From assembly GCA_022360955.1 (NCBI GenBank), contig JAKSBV010000282.1, positions 1 through 64,000 of the forward strand: 64,000 nucleotides of DNA, written 5' to 3'. The DNA comes from Bacillota bacterium (lineage in GTDB: Bacteria > Bacillota > Clostridia > SK-Y3). How positions within the stretch are numbered: the first letter of the stretch is position 1; each line of letters starts with the position of its first letter. Below, one piece after another: positions 44,503 through 53,903 of this stretch. The position numbers and the translations under genes were made by a program. The notes beneath the pieces were generated by a model. That model was given only the letters and a program-made list of their open reading frames with translations. It was not told the origin of the DNA and did not search any database.

Positions 44503-46575
44503 CTAATTTAACATCAAATCCTTAATTCTGCTGTCAAAAACCTTCATCAATCGTTGCCTTAATAACCTATGTTCCTTGTGCAATAAGTCTGCATCTATTT
44601 CCAGTAAATGGTTTGCTGCTTCTTGGGCCAGTTTTAGTATATCCATATCCGAAAATAAATTTGCAATTTTCAAATCCGGCAATCCGTGCTGACGCGTACC
44701 GAAAAATTCTCCCGGTCCCCGAAGCTGCAAATCTTTTTCCGATATTCTAAATCCGTCATTTGTTTCCTGCATTATTTTCATTCTTTCCCGTGATACTTTC
44801 GATTTGCTGTCATTAAATAATATGCAATAAGATTGATATTGTCCTCTGCCCACTCTGCCCCTCAACTGGTGAAGCTGGGAAAGTCCGAATCTTTCCGCAT
44901 TTTCAATAACCATGATTGTGGCATTGGGGACGTCCACACCTACTTCTATCACAGTAGTAGATACCAAAATATCGATATCTCCATTCATAAAATTTCTCAT
45001 AATGCCTTCTTTTTCTTTTGCGCTGATTTTCCCGTGCAGCAACCCTATATTACACTCTGTAAGTGCCGATTCCTTTAGATTTTTCGCATATTGAACAGCG
45101 GATTTTACCTGCAGGGCTTCCGATTCTTCTATTAGAGGACAAACAATGTACCCCTGTCTCCCCTCTGCAATTTGTTTTCTCAAAAAATCATACAGCCTTT
45201 TTCGCTTACTGTCGTCAATACTATAGGTTTCGACTTTCTTCCTGCCCGGGGGCAGTTGATCAATAATGGAAATATCCAAATCACCATATAGTATTAACGC
45301 CAGCGTCCTCGGAATAGGTGTCGCCGTCATCACCAGCACATGGGGATTTTTCCCCTTTGAAGCCAATGTCGCCCGCTGCTTAACGCCGAAACGATGCTGT
45401 TCGTCGGTTACCACCAGACCCAAACCATGGAATTCTATCTGTTCTTGTATCAAAGCGTGGGTCCCTATAATGATATCCGCGCTGCCCTCTTGAATATCCT
45501 CCATAATCGCTTTTTTCTGCTTCTTCGTCATACTTCCCGTTAACAGGCAAATTTTCATATTTTCCTTTGCAAAAAAATCACTAAACCCTTTATAATGCTG
45601 CTCGGCAAGAATTTCGGTAGGTGCCATCAGGGCCGCTTGATAGCCATTCTTGACACTCATGTACATTGTCAGCATTGCAATAACCGTTTTACCCGATCCG
45701 ACATCTCCCTGTACCAGCCTATTCATAGGTTTACCGCTCTTTAAGTCCGGCTGTATCTCCATAAGCACCTTTTGCTGTGCCTCTGTTAAAGAAAAAGGCA
45801 GCCGATTGATGAAGCCTTGCAATTCAGGCACATCTTTAAAAGGGATGCCCTCTAACTGCTGACTTTTATGACGTATGCGAAAAAGACCTAATTGCAAAAG
45901 AAAGAGTTCTTCAAAAACAAATCTTCTTCTTGCTTTCATAAAGCTATGATAATCGTCGGGAAAGTGGATATTTTTTAATGCGTAATTGATTTCTGCAAGC
46001 ATGTATTTGCCTCTTACCCAGTGGGGTAAAAATTCCTGTACGCCCTGGTCAACAGCCTTCAAGCAATTTCCCACAATATTTTGAACAACCTTTTGGGTCA
46101 TAGACGCAGTCAGCGGATACACGGGCACGATTTTTTGCGTATATTGATTGCTGTCCGCTTCTTCGAATATCGGGTTCATTATTTCTTTTTTACCGAATTT
46201 AACGGATACCTTGCCATAAAAAACATAACGCTCCTCAAGCTTTATCCGGTTTGCGACATATTTTTGGTTATACCATGTTGCAGTAATTGCCTCCGTAGTA
46301 TCTCTAATCAAAATTTTATACAGTGTCAGACCTTTTCGGATTCTGCTTTCTGCCACTTTTGAAACTGCCATGCCTTTAATACATATTGTTTCCCCGTCAA
46401 CCAGTTCTATAATATTTTTTATTTTCGTACGGTCTTCATAATTCCTGGGAAAATAGTACAATATATCTTCTGCAACATAAACACCTATTTTATTAAATTG
46501 CTTCGCCCTGGCTTCTCCCACTCCTGTTACAAACCGTATATCCTTTTGTAAAAACTCCGATATTTTGATCACCAC
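44503..46575 (-). CDS. recG: ATP-dependent DNA helicase RecG
   Basis: A 690-residue helicase that remodels stalled forks and junctions. Order: N-terminal wedge/OB domain (about 1-240), helicase core with Walker A GDVGSGKTVIA, DEQH box (VVTDEQHRFG), MTATPIPRTLA, and C-terminal motifs VIEVGVDVPNATIMVIE and QLRGRVGRG. The GTG start at 46575 has only a weak ribosome site. Confidence 0.98.
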   Translation of the reverse strand: MVIKISEFLQKDIRFVTGVGEARAKQFNKIGVYVAEDILYYFPRNYEDRTKIKNIIELVDGETICIKGMAVSKVAESRIRKGLTLYKILIRDTTEAITATWYNQKYVANRIKLEERYVFYGKVSVKFGKKEIMNPIFEEADSNQYTQKIVPVYPLTASMTQKVVQNIVGNCLKAVDQGVQEFLPHWVRGKYMLAEINYALKNIHFPDDYHSFMKARRRFVFEELFLLQLGLFRIRHKSQQLEGIPFKDVPELQGFINRLPFSLTEAQQKVLMEIQPDLKSGKPMNRLVQGDVGSGKTVIAMLTMYMSVKNGYQAALMAPTEILAEQHYKGFSDFFAKENMKICLLTGSMTKKQKKAIMEDIQEGSADIIIGTHALIQEQIEFHGLGLVVTDEQHRFGVKQRATLASKGKNPHVLVMTATPIPRTLALILYGDLDISIIDQLPPGRKKVETYSIDDSKRKRLYDFLRKQIAEGRQGYIVCPLIEESEALQVKSAVQYAKNLKESALTECNIGLLHGKISAKEKEGIMRNFMNGDIDILVSTTVIEVGVDVPNATIMVIENAERFGLSQLHQLRGRVGRGQYQSYCILFNDSKSKVSRERMKIMQETNDGFRISEKDLQLRGPGEFFGTRQHGLPDLKIANLFSDMDILKLAQEAANHLLEIDADLLHKEHRLLRQRLMKVFDSRIKDLMLN

Positions 46576-46642
46576 CGTTTATTTAATTAAGAATTTATAT
46601 GCTTTTTCCCCTTTTCATTCTTAATTAACGTATAAACCTTCG

Positions 46643-48310
46643 TCATTCAACGGAAATAATATAATAGTAAAGGGGCTGTCCGCCATGATGAACTTCAATC
46701 TCACAATCGGGATAATGGTCTTGAATATAGTTGGAAAGCTCTTGGGCCGTCTGTTCGTCAATATCATGCCCATAAAAAATTGTGATCATCAAGCTGTCCT
46801 CGTCCAACAAGCCTTCAAGCAGTTGATGGCAGACCGTATTAACCGATTCTCCTGTCGTGAAGATTTCACCATTCCGAATCCCCAAAACGTCTCCTTTTGC
46901 AATCTCCTTATCCCCAACAGTACAATTTCTAACCGCATAGGTAACATCTCCGGTTTTCACACCGTCAATGGCTTGGGTCATATGATCATAGTTATCATCG
47001 GCTGCCGTATTTGCATCAAAGGCCAGCATTGCCGATATCCCTTGCGGAATACTCTTTGTAGGAATAACAGCTATATTTCTATCCGACATTTTTTTGGCTT
47101 GCTGTGCAGCAAGAATAATATTCTTATTATTCGGAAATATAAAAATGTTCTTGGCGTTTATGTTATTGATACACTTCAAAACATCATCCGTGCTTGGGTT
47201 CATCGTCTGCCCGCCCTCAATCACTTCATCGACACCTAAATCTTTAAATATGTTTACAATACCTTTGCCCGCCGCAACAGCAATAAAACCATATTCCGCC
47301 TCTTCCTCCGTCTCTGGGGCGGTCTCTTCCTTTATGTCTGTCTCTTCCCCTTGATCCTTGACATAAATGTGCTCGTGCTGTTCTTTCATATTTTCAATCT
47401 TAATATCGGTCAGTTCCCCAATTTTCAAGGCTTCCTGAATCACAATACCCGGGTTGTTCGTATGTATGTGTACCTTGACTATGTCGTCATCGTCAATCAC
47501 CAGCATACTATCTCCTTGGCCTGCTATCACATTTCTAAACTGATTGATTTCAATTGGATTTCTTGGCCGGGACTGTTTGATATCTATTATAAATTCGGTA
47601 CAATATGTAAAAGTAATATCGTGTTCAACCGGCTGCCTCCTTTTGTCCTGCTGTTGGTCTTCACCATGTTGCACCTCCAGCCGTACCCCTTCCCCGGACC
47701 GAATGGCCTGCAAAGCACCTTCCAAAATAAAGATCAGGCCTTTTCCACCGGCATCTACTACACCGGCCTGTTTAAGAATCGGCAGCATTTCCGGCGTCCT
47801 GTTCAGCACATATTTTGCATGGTCTATCGACCTTGCAAGCACTTCAACGATATCTTTTGTGGACCGACTAAGGGCCACGGCCTTTGCGGCTCCCTCTCTG
47901 GCCACCGTCAGAATAGTACCTTCCGTCGGTTTCATAACTGCCTTATATGCCGTATCCACTCCTGCTTTAAAAGCCTGTGCGAAAATTTTAGCATCCATAC
48001 GGTCATGGTTTTTAAGTCTTTTGGCAAAACCCCGAAAAAGCTGGGACAAAATTACCCCCGAATTCCCTCTGGCTCCTCTGAGTGAAGCGGACGCAAGCTC
48101 ATTTGCAATCGCCGAAACGGAATCATCGTTTTTTTGTTCCACTTCTCTGGAAGCCGCGAGGAGCGTAAGTGACATATTCGTACCCGTATCTCCGTCGGGA
48201 ACAGGAAAAACGTTTAGATCATCCACTATTTTTTTATTATTTTCCAAATGATTCGCTGCGGAAACAATCATTTTTTGCAGTAACTTACCGTCTATTTCTT
48301 TTATTATCAA
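46643..48310 (-). CDS. fakA: Fatty acid kinase catalytic subunit FakA/YloV (DAK2 domain)
   Basis: A 555-residue protein. The N-terminal DAK2 nucleotide-binding domain has NVFPVPDGDTGTNM (about 33-46) and SLRGARGNSGVILSQ; the C-terminal half is the FakB-binding DegV-like region. FakA phosphorylates fatty acids presented by FakB. TTG start with GAGGTG upstream. Follows yloU, as in B. subtilis. Confidence 0.93.
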   Translation of the reverse strand: MIIKEIDGKLLQKMIVSAANHLENNKKIVDDLNVFPVPDGDTGTNMSLTLLAASREVEQKNDDSVSAIANELASASLRGARGNSGVILSQLFRGFAKRLKNHDRMDAKIFAQAFKAGVDTAYKAVMKPTEGTILTVAREGAAKAVALSRSTKDIVEVLARSIDHAKYVLNRTPEMLPILKQAGVVDAGGKGLIFILEGALQAIRSGEGVRLEVQHGEDQQQDKRRQPVEHDITFTYCTEFIIDIKQSRPRNPIEINQFRNVIAGQGDSMLVIDDDDIVKVHIHTNNPGIVIQEALKIGELTDIKIENMKEQHEHIYVKDQGEETDIKEETAPETEEEAEYGFIAVAAGKGIVNIFKDLGVDEVIEGGQTMNPSTDDVLKCINNINAKNIFIFPNNKNIILAAQQAKKMSDRNIAVIPTKSIPQGISAMLAFDANTAADDNYDHMTQAIDGVKTGDVTYAVRNCTVGDKEIAKGDVLGIRNGEIFTTGESVNTVCHQLLEGLLDEDSLMITIFYGHDIDEQTAQELSNYIQDHYPDCEIEVHHGGQPLYYYIISVE

Positions 48311-48325
48311 ATCTGATGCACCTCA

Positions 48326-48682
48326 CTATTCGTCAACTCTAATACTTTCAACATATACATTGATTTCTTTTACTTTGAATCCGGTCATAGATTCTATCGA
48401 ATATCTTACGTTGCTTACTATATTTTCACATATCACCGATATGTTGGCACCATATTCAACAATAATATGCAGATCAATGGTAATTTGTCCTCCATTAATT
48501 ACTACCTTAATGCCTTTATTCAAGGCATCTTTTTTTAGCAAGCTCACCAGCCCGTCAGTCGTATTACGAGATGCCATTCCTACAACTCCATAGCATTGAG
48601 TAGCAGCTATTCCTGCCATATTCGCGATCACTTCTGCGGGTATTGTAATTTTTCCATATTCCGTTTCCAGTTTTCTCGTCAT
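48326..48682 (-). CDS. yloU: Asp23/Gls24 family envelope stress protein (YloU)
   Basis: A 118-residue protein with the family core: YGKITIPAEVIANMAGIAA and the C-terminal DLHIIVEYGANISVICENI. The family is membrane-associated and responds to cell-wall stress in other Firmicutes. ATG at 48682 with GGAGGTAA upstream. Divergent from rpmB, upstream of fakA. Confidence 0.94.
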   Translation of the reverse strand: MTRKLETEYGKITIPAEVIANMAGIAATQCYGVVGMASRNTTDGLVSLLKKDALNKGIKVVINGGQITIDLHIIVEYGANISVICENIVSNVRYSIESMTGFKVKEINVYVESIRVDE

Positions 48683-48832
48683 ACAGTTACCTCCATAAAC
48701 AAATTTTACAATTAAATAATCGGTCGTCATCGTTGGCTCAGTCTTTTATTGGTTCTGCCTTATATTTTATTATACTTTAAAATAATTTACAATTAAAACT
48801 TCCTTTAAACCTAAAGCTTTTTAAATTTTTCC

Positions 48833-48861
48833 TTGCAATCACAGCTAAGATTTGTTAAAAT
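48833..48861 (+). promoter_or_regulatory. rpmB promoter
   Basis: -35 TTGCAA (48833-48838), 17-bp spacer, -10 TAAAAT (48856-48861), leaving a leader of about 80 bases before rpmB. Confidence 0.65.
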
Positions 48862-48946
48862 ATTAGTGTTTTACTAATGACAATGCAGTCAAAGAGGCTT
48901 CGGATGGAAATTTCAAGTGCACATTATAATTAGGAGGTGTGTGTCG

Positions 48947-49135
48947 ATGGCACAGTGTGATGTTTGTAACAAAGGCGTCAGCTTCGGAATAAAGGTAAGC
49001 CATTCTAACAGAAGATCAAATAGAACTTGGAGACCGAATGTTAGAAAAGTAAAAGCTATTGTAAACGGTACACCGAAAAAAATCAACGTATGTACGCGTT
49101 GTCTGCGTTCCAATAAGGTAACCAGAGCAATATAG
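48947..49135 (+). CDS. rpmB: 50S ribosomal protein L28, zinc-binding form
   Basis: A 62-residue protein starting MAQCDVCNKG, with RRSNRTWRPNVRKV and a second CTRC pair, the four-Cys form of L28. ATG at 48947 with AGGAGGT upstream. The only plus-strand gene in this region, followed by its own terminator. Confidence 0.97.
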   Translation: MAQCDVCNKGVSFGIKVSHSNRRSNRTWRPNVRKVKAIVNGTPKKINVCTRCLRSNKVTRAI

Positions 49136-49140
49136 CAAAA

Positions 49141-49178
49141 AAAGATTCAAAAATCTGTGCATTTTTGAATCTTTTTTT
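49141..49178 (+). terminator. rpmB terminator
   Basis: AAAGATTCAAAAAT with ATTTTTGAATCTTT, loop CTGTGC, then a T run. The A run on the left lets it also end the minus-strand spoVM transcript. Confidence 0.92.
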
Positions 49179-49280
49179 ATTGCCTATCCTATGGTTCAAC
49201 CCTTTTTCTCTCAATGTATGTATTCTTTGCAATTCAATCCATTGTTTGATATAAAATAATAGTGCATTCAACATCACAGG

Positions 49281-49352
49281 TTAATGCATCCTGAATACGG
49301 TTCTAAGTATTTTTCCAATGAATTTCGGCATTTTTAGCACCACAATCTTCAT
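49281..49352 (-). CDS. spoVM: SpoVM, spore coat anchor peptide (23 aa)
   Basis: A 23-residue amphipathic peptide beginning MKIVVLKMPKF, with Pro at position 9 and a basic C-terminal half (GKILRTVFR), matching the pattern of the 26-residue B. subtilis SpoVM. It recognises the convex forespore membrane and anchors SpoIVA. GAGGTG lies five bases before the ATG. Its place between thiN and rpmB is exactly that of B. subtilis spoVM. Too short for normal gene callers. Confidence 0.9.
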   Translation of the reverse strand: MKIVVLKMPKFIGKILRTVFRMH

Positions 49353-49365
49353 AATCACACCTCAC

Positions 49366-49515
49366 TTATCCTTTCCTCAGCAAAAGCCACCCTATTACAA
49401 TCAGGAGCAAACCTTCCAATCCGACCAGGAACCCAGTAGGTATAATCCATGCAAATACGATGCCCGCTCCTATTGCTCCTATCAAAAGACCCGTAACCTT
49501 ACGTCTGCCGGCCAT
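49366..49515 (-). CDS. 49-aa small membrane protein upstream of spoVM
   Basis: Starts MAGRRKVTGLLIGAIGAGIV, has two hydrophobic stretches (about 9-25 and 28-46) and ends RKG. TAGGAGGTGA is ten bases before the ATG. Its stop is 13 bases from spoVM, so the two are co-transcribed. I recall similar small membrane proteins before spoVM in Clostridia, but no function. Confidence 0.8.
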   Translation of the reverse strand: MAGRRKVTGLLIGAIGAGIVFAWIIPTGFLVGLEGLLLIVIGWLLLRKG

Positions 49516-49665
49516 AATAAAAGGTTCACCTCCTATGCCGCCCCATTCTACTATTAGTATATTCAGCCAACCTATTTTGGTGACAAATTAGTTCGGAGTT
49601 TGGAACGAAAGCAAATACGCTAAAGATTAAGCTGCCCTTCGTCATGTACATTGTCTAATCGGAGA

Positions 49666-50301
49666 CTAGTCCCTTGCTTTTATTACCAGCAATAATCCTT
49701 GCTTAATGCTAATCTCCGCCTCTGTACGGGTCAATACATTGCTTATCCCATAGGGAAGGCCAAAGGTCATTTGTGCATCTTGCAAGGCATATTGAAGGCC
49801 TGTGGTCGTAATGCCGTCCACACATTCGGATACGGGAAGCAGTGAAAGGATATCGCCTGCTTTCCCTTTGATACGGATGCGATGATTGATTAAGTAAATT
49901 TCGTTGTGTTCATTTAAAATCATCCCATTGATGCCATGGTCTAATATTAATTTCAATAAAGAAATATTGGCAAAAGAATGGTCAAATCGGCTGCCCAAGC
50001 TGCCAATAAGTACAATTTCCTTACACCCTTTTCCGATCGCATATTCAACTGCAAGCTGGGTGTCGGTCTGGTCTTTCCCGGCAGGATATTGCAGCCGTTT
50101 TGTATGCTTCGATTGCATAGCATTGAGATTGCACTGTTCGATTGAATCCATATCGCCTATGAGAATATGAGGGATTATCCCCATTTTTTCAGCATGCATC
50201 GCACCGCCATCGGCACAAATGATCAAATCGGACGGTGAGAAAAGATTTGTATAAAAATTGTAGTCTGTGATACTTCCGTTTGAAATAATCCAGGCTTTCA
50301 T
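49666..50301 (-). CDS. thiN: Thiamine pyrophosphokinase
   Basis: A 211-residue enzyme making thiamine diphosphate from thiamine and ATP. Motifs: LIICADGGAMHAEKMG, HILIGDMDSIE, YPAGKDQTDTQLAVEYA and GSLGSRFDHSFANI. Same position as thiN (yloS) in B. subtilis, between rpe and spoVM. Confidence 0.95.
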   Translation of the reverse strand: MKAWIISNGSITDYNFYTNLFSPSDLIICADGGAMHAEKMGIIPHILIGDMDSIEQCNLNAMQSKHTKRLQYPAGKDQTDTQLAVEYAIGKGCKEIVLIGSLGSRFDHSFANISLLKLILDHGINGMILNEHNEIYLINHRIRIKGKAGDILSLLPVSECVDGITTTGLQYALQDAQMTFGLPYGISNVLTRTEAEISIKQGLLLVIKARD

Positions 50302-50324
50302 GCTGCTCCCCTTTTCTTAATTGA

Positions 50325-50386
50325 GTCAAGGGGACGGTTCCGGTGACACGCTTGATCAAGCGCGTCACCGGAGCCGTCCCCCTGAC
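50325..50386. repeat. 62-bp REP-like palindrome between rpe and thiN
   Basis: Near-perfect 31-bp arms: GTCAAGGGGACGGTTCCGG at one end and CCGGAGCCGTCCCCCTGAC at the other, centred on CTTGATCAAG. GGGGACGGTTC palindromes are a widespread interspersed repeat in Clostridia. It begins two bases after the rpe stop, inside the operon. Confidence 0.9.
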
Positions 50387-50387
50387 A

Positions 50388-51038
50388 CTATACTGATTTC
50401 TTCAACTTCGTAATCATCCCCGCCACATCGTCGGATTTATAAATGGCCGAACCGGCTACGATAACATTAGCACCGGCTTGTGTCACTTCATCTATGTTAT
50501 CTGCGCCGATACCTCCGTCAATCTCGATATCAATACTTTTATCCAGCCTGTCCAGCTTTTGCTTCAGCGAAGCTATCTTTTCGGTCATAGCCGGAATATA
50601 CTGCTGTCCGCCAAAGCCCGGATTAACCGTCATCAATAAAACCATGTCAACATCGTTCAAAACATAGTCCAGGGTATGTAATGGCGTCGCAGGATTTAAG
50701 GCCGCACACGCTTTGAGTCCCAAATCTTTAATCATCCGGAGACACCTTTGAAGATGCCGGGTCGCTTCCACATGCACGGTAATGATATCAGCCCCTGCTT
50801 GCGCAAAATTTTCAATGTATTTCTCCGGATTTTCGATCATCAGATGTACGTCAAAGGGCAGATTGCAATGCTTTTTAATACTTTCAACAACCACAGGCCC
50901 GATCGTAATATTCGGCACAAAATGCCCGTCCATTACATCTATATGAAGCAGATCGGCGCCTCCCTGTTCAACTAATCTAATTTGCTCCGCAAGCCTTGAA
51001 AAATCAGCCGCAAGAATAGATGGTGCTATTTTTATCAT
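50388..51038 (-). CDS. rpe: Ribulose-phosphate 3-epimerase
   Basis: A 216-residue TIM-barrel enzyme interconverting ribulose-5-phosphate and xylulose-5-phosphate. Signatures: HIDVMDGHFVPNITIGP, LMTVNPGFGGQQYIP and DGGIGADN. ATG at 51038 overlaps the rsgA stop (ATGA) and has AAGGAG eight bases upstream; the GTG at 51047 is too close to it. Confidence 0.97.
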   Translation of the reverse strand: MIKIAPSILAADFSRLAEQIRLVEQGGADLLHIDVMDGHFVPNITIGPVVVESIKKHCNLPFDVHLMIENPEKYIENFAQAGADIITVHVEATRHLQRCLRMIKDLGLKACAALNPATPLHTLDYVLNDVDMVLLMTVNPGFGGQQYIPAMTEKIASLKQKLDRLDKSIDIEIDGGIGADNIDEVTQAGANVIVAGSAIYKSDDVAGMITKLKKSV

Positions 51039-51919
51039 CGCTGCCACTCCTTTATGTCTTTTAGTTGGTTATAGAACTGGAGATAATTGTTGTATCTGGA
51101 GGCGGAAATTTTATTCTTATCCAGTGCTTCTAATACACTGCAACCGGGTTCCGAAGTATGGGCACAGCCCCTGAATCTACACAGGGGGATATGCTCCGTA
51201 AATTCTTTAAAAAGATACTGCAGCTCTTCCTTCCGAATATTCGTCAAATCCATAGAACTAAAGCCGGGCGTATCGACTACATAGCTTCCATCTTTTAATG
51301 CCAGAAGCTCAACATGTCTGGTGGTATGCCTGCCCCGTTTAATTTTTTGGCTTATTTCTCCTGTCTGCAGCGAAAATCTGGGATCAACGGCATTTAACAA
51401 ACTTGATTTTCCTACACCGGATGCCCCTGCAAACACCGTTATTTTTCCTTCCAGCATATTACGCAGCTCATTAATGCCGGCTCCCGTAACGGAACTGGTG
51501 CCCACAATGCCGTACCCCGAACCGGCATATATATTGAACAGGTCAACGTAGGCTTTGCTCTCATCCAAATCAATTTTATTAAAACATAGAATAATATCCA
51601 GCTTCTGATTCTCTGCGGCCACCAAGAATTTATCCACCAATACCAGATTTGGATTTGGTGAAGTAACGGATACGACAATGACGGCCTGATCCACGTTCGA
51701 AACAGGCGGACGAATGAGCTGTGTTCTTCTGGGATCTATGTGCTCTATACTGCCCTTTGTGGCGTCATGGGCAGCGATTGAAATATCCACCCGATCACCG
51801 ACCATCGGAATCATATCTCGCTTTCTAAACTTTCCTCTTGCCTTGCACTCAATAACACCCTCACTCGTTTTGACATAGTAAAATCCACCGATTCCTTTCA
51901 ATATGATCCCTTTCGGCAT
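51035..51919 (-). CDS. rsgA: Ribosome small subunit GTPase RsgA
   Basis: A 294-residue circularly permuted GTPase acting in 30S maturation: OB fold (1-70), G4 NKID, G1 GASGVGKSS, G3 DTPGF, then a C-terminal zinc site with CRFRGCAHTSEPGC. ATG overlaps the prkC stop by one base (TAATG), indicating coupling. Confidence 0.97.
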   Translation of the reverse strand: MPKGIILKGIGGFYYVKTSEGVIECKARGKFRKRDMIPMVGDRVDISIAAHDATKGSIEHIDPRRTQLIRPPVSNVDQAVIVVSVTSPNPNLVLVDKFLVAAENQKLDIILCFNKIDLDESKAYVDLFNIYAGSGYGIVGTSSVTGAGINELRNMLEGKITVFAGASGVGKSSLLNAVDPRFSLQTGEISQKIKRGRHTTRHVELLALKDGSYVVDTPGFSSMDLTNIRKEELQYLFKEFTEHIPLCRFRGCAHTSEPGCSVLEALDKNKISASRYNNYLQFYNQLKDIKEWQR

Positions 51920-53838
51920 TATTCAACACCGCCGAACTCAAGCGTGTCTTCATACACCGGCGTATCGCTATCGTCAAAATACAGCTGAACAGGCACGTTG
52001 CCCTTACCCGACATCTCAATCTCAAGCGGACTCTCCTCTTTTTGATGCACTTTTTCATAAACCACCTTTTTCCCTGAGCCGTCATCTGCAACAATCTTCA
52101 CTTTTACCTGTTCTTTATCCTGCGGAAGGTGAATTGAAATCGTCTGTGTCCTGCTTTCGTCGGCCTTTCCCTCACTGACCACCAGATCTACTTTCGTCTT
52201 TTCCTCCACTTCCTGACCGTCAGCGACGCTCTGCTCGATCACTTCATTCTTAGGCCGGTCACTGGGTCTGCTTTCGACTTCACCGGGTACCAATCCGAGC
52301 TGCTGAATGATTTGTTTGGCCTCCTCCGCCGTCTTGCCTGTCAAATCCTGCATTGTTACCATTGTAATTTTCGGCCCGGTACTGACATATAATTGAACGA
52401 ATTCTCCTTTTTTTACTTCTACCTGTGATTCCGGCACATGCCGAATAACACAGCCTTCCGGCACCCTGTCATGGGAGTCATATCTAACGTCAGGCTTCAG
52501 GCCCTTTGCTTCCAATTCAATCTCCGCTTCCCTATACTCCCAATTTTTTAATAGCGGAACCTTTACCATTTCCGCCCCCATGCTTACCGTCACTTCAATG
52601 TCGCTAGGTATCACGACCATCTTGTCCGCACCAGGTTCCTGGGAAACAATTTGTCCCTTTTCATGTTCATCATCATAAACCTGTTTGAACTCAACAATAT
52701 TGAATCCTTGCTCGCTGTATGCAGTCTTAACACTCTCCAGATCCTTTCCCAAAAGATTCGGAACAGGAGCTTCCTTCGGCGCCCTCTTTGCAGCATAATC
52801 CTTATAAACATGATAACTTGCATAAGAGATGCCGCCAATAATGATAAAAGACGTTATAATAGCTGCAATGACCGCAATCCTATCTTCCTTTTTCACCTTC
52901 TTTTTTCTGCCTGCTTTCTTTTTAACCATAATCTCACTTCCGTCGTCAATATTATTTATGATCGGGATCTTTTGTGTCGGCGAATCATCAATATTTTCCG
53001 TTTCCACAAAATCTTCATCGGGTGTCTTAAAAGCTTTATAGATATCTCCCAGCATTTCTCCCGCCGATGCATATCGATTGCCCTGTTCTTTGCTGATTGC
53101 TTTTAAGATGATGGATTGTATGACGCCGGGTACATCCGTATTAATATCTCCCGGTGGTATAGGGAGCTCTTGAATATGCTTCATAGCAATTGCCACAGGG
53201 CTTTCCCCGTCAAAAGGCACTTTGCCCGTAATCATCTCATACATTACGATGCCCAAAGAATAAATATCCGATCTTTCATCGGTATACCCGCCTCTGGCTT
53301 GTTCGGGAGAAAAATAATGCACCGAGCCTATCGTGTTTCCGCCCAAATTAACCGTTGATGAAGACACTGCTCTGGCAATACCAAAATCAGTCACTTTTGC
53401 GCGTTTATCCTCAGTAATCATAATATTATGAGGTTTGATATCCCTGTGTATCACACGGTTTTTATGGGCATGTTCCAAGGCGGAACAAATCTGCATGGCA
53501 ACATTCAAGGCATCCTTCCAAAACAAAGGACCGTTTCCGGTGATTATTTCTTTCAGTGTACTGCCGTTAATGTATTCCATGACAATATAATATATGCCGT
53601 GCTGATGACCCACATCATATACGGAAACAATATTGGGATGTGACAAGCTTGCCGCTGCTTGTGCTTCAACATTAAATCGGCCTACAAATTCCTCATCCTC
53701 TATCAATTCACTTCGCAAAATCTTCACAGCAACAAAACGGTTCAGAAGTCTGCATTTTGCCTTATAAACTAAGGCCATTCCACCTCCGCCGATTTTTTCT
53801 ATTATTTCATATCTATTCCCCAATAACTCTCCAATCAT
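51919..53838 (-). CDS. prkC: PASTA-domain Ser/Thr protein kinase PrkC
   Basis: A 639-residue membrane kinase. Cytoplasmic kinase domain: Gly loop GGGGMA (17-22), catalytic Lys39, HRDIKPHN (131-138), DFG (151-153). One membrane segment follows at about 321-345, then three PASTA repeats (about 357-425, 426-495, 496-565) and a C-terminal beta-rich tail. It senses muropeptides or lipid II and phosphorylates growth and germination targets. ATG at 53838 with GAGAGGTGA upstream. Confidence 0.96.
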   Translation of the reverse strand: MIGELLGNRYEIIEKIGGGGMALVYKAKCRLLNRFVAVKILRSELIEDEEFVGRFNVEAQAAASLSHPNIVSVYDVGHQHGIYYIVMEYINGSTLKEIITGNGPLFWKDALNVAMQICSALEHAHKNRVIHRDIKPHNIMITEDKRAKVTDFGIARAVSSSTVNLGGNTIGSVHYFSPEQARGGYTDERSDIYSLGIVMYEMITGKVPFDGESPVAIAMKHIQELPIPPGDINTDVPGVIQSIILKAISKEQGNRYASAGEMLGDIYKAFKTPDEDFVETENIDDSPTQKIPIINNIDDGSEIMVKKKAGRKKKVKKEDRIAVIAAIITSFIIIGGISYASYHVYKDYAAKRAPKEAPVPNLLGKDLESVKTAYSEQGFNIVEFKQVYDDEHEKGQIVSQEPGADKMVVIPSDIEVTVSMGAEMVKVPLLKNWEYREAEIELEAKGLKPDVRYDSHDRVPEGCVIRHVPESQVEVKKGEFVQLYVSTGPKITMVTMQDLTGKTAEEAKQIIQQLGLVPGEVESRPSDRPKNEVIEQSVADGQEVEEKTKVDLVVSEGKADESRTQTISIHLPQDKEQVKVKIVADDGSGKKVVYEKVHQKEESPLEIEMSGKGNVPVQLYFDDSDTPVYEDTLEFGGVE

Positions 53839-53903
53839 TTTTTCACCTCTCCCGGTGTTTTTTAACATATCTTTACTCTCCCATACTTTTTGCCGGCCCT
53901 ATT

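Noticed and set aside
47351-48251. Long plus-strand frames (244 and 235 codons) opposite fakA
   Set aside because: They lie antisense to a well-conserved gene, have no ribosome site and look like translations of the complementary strand.
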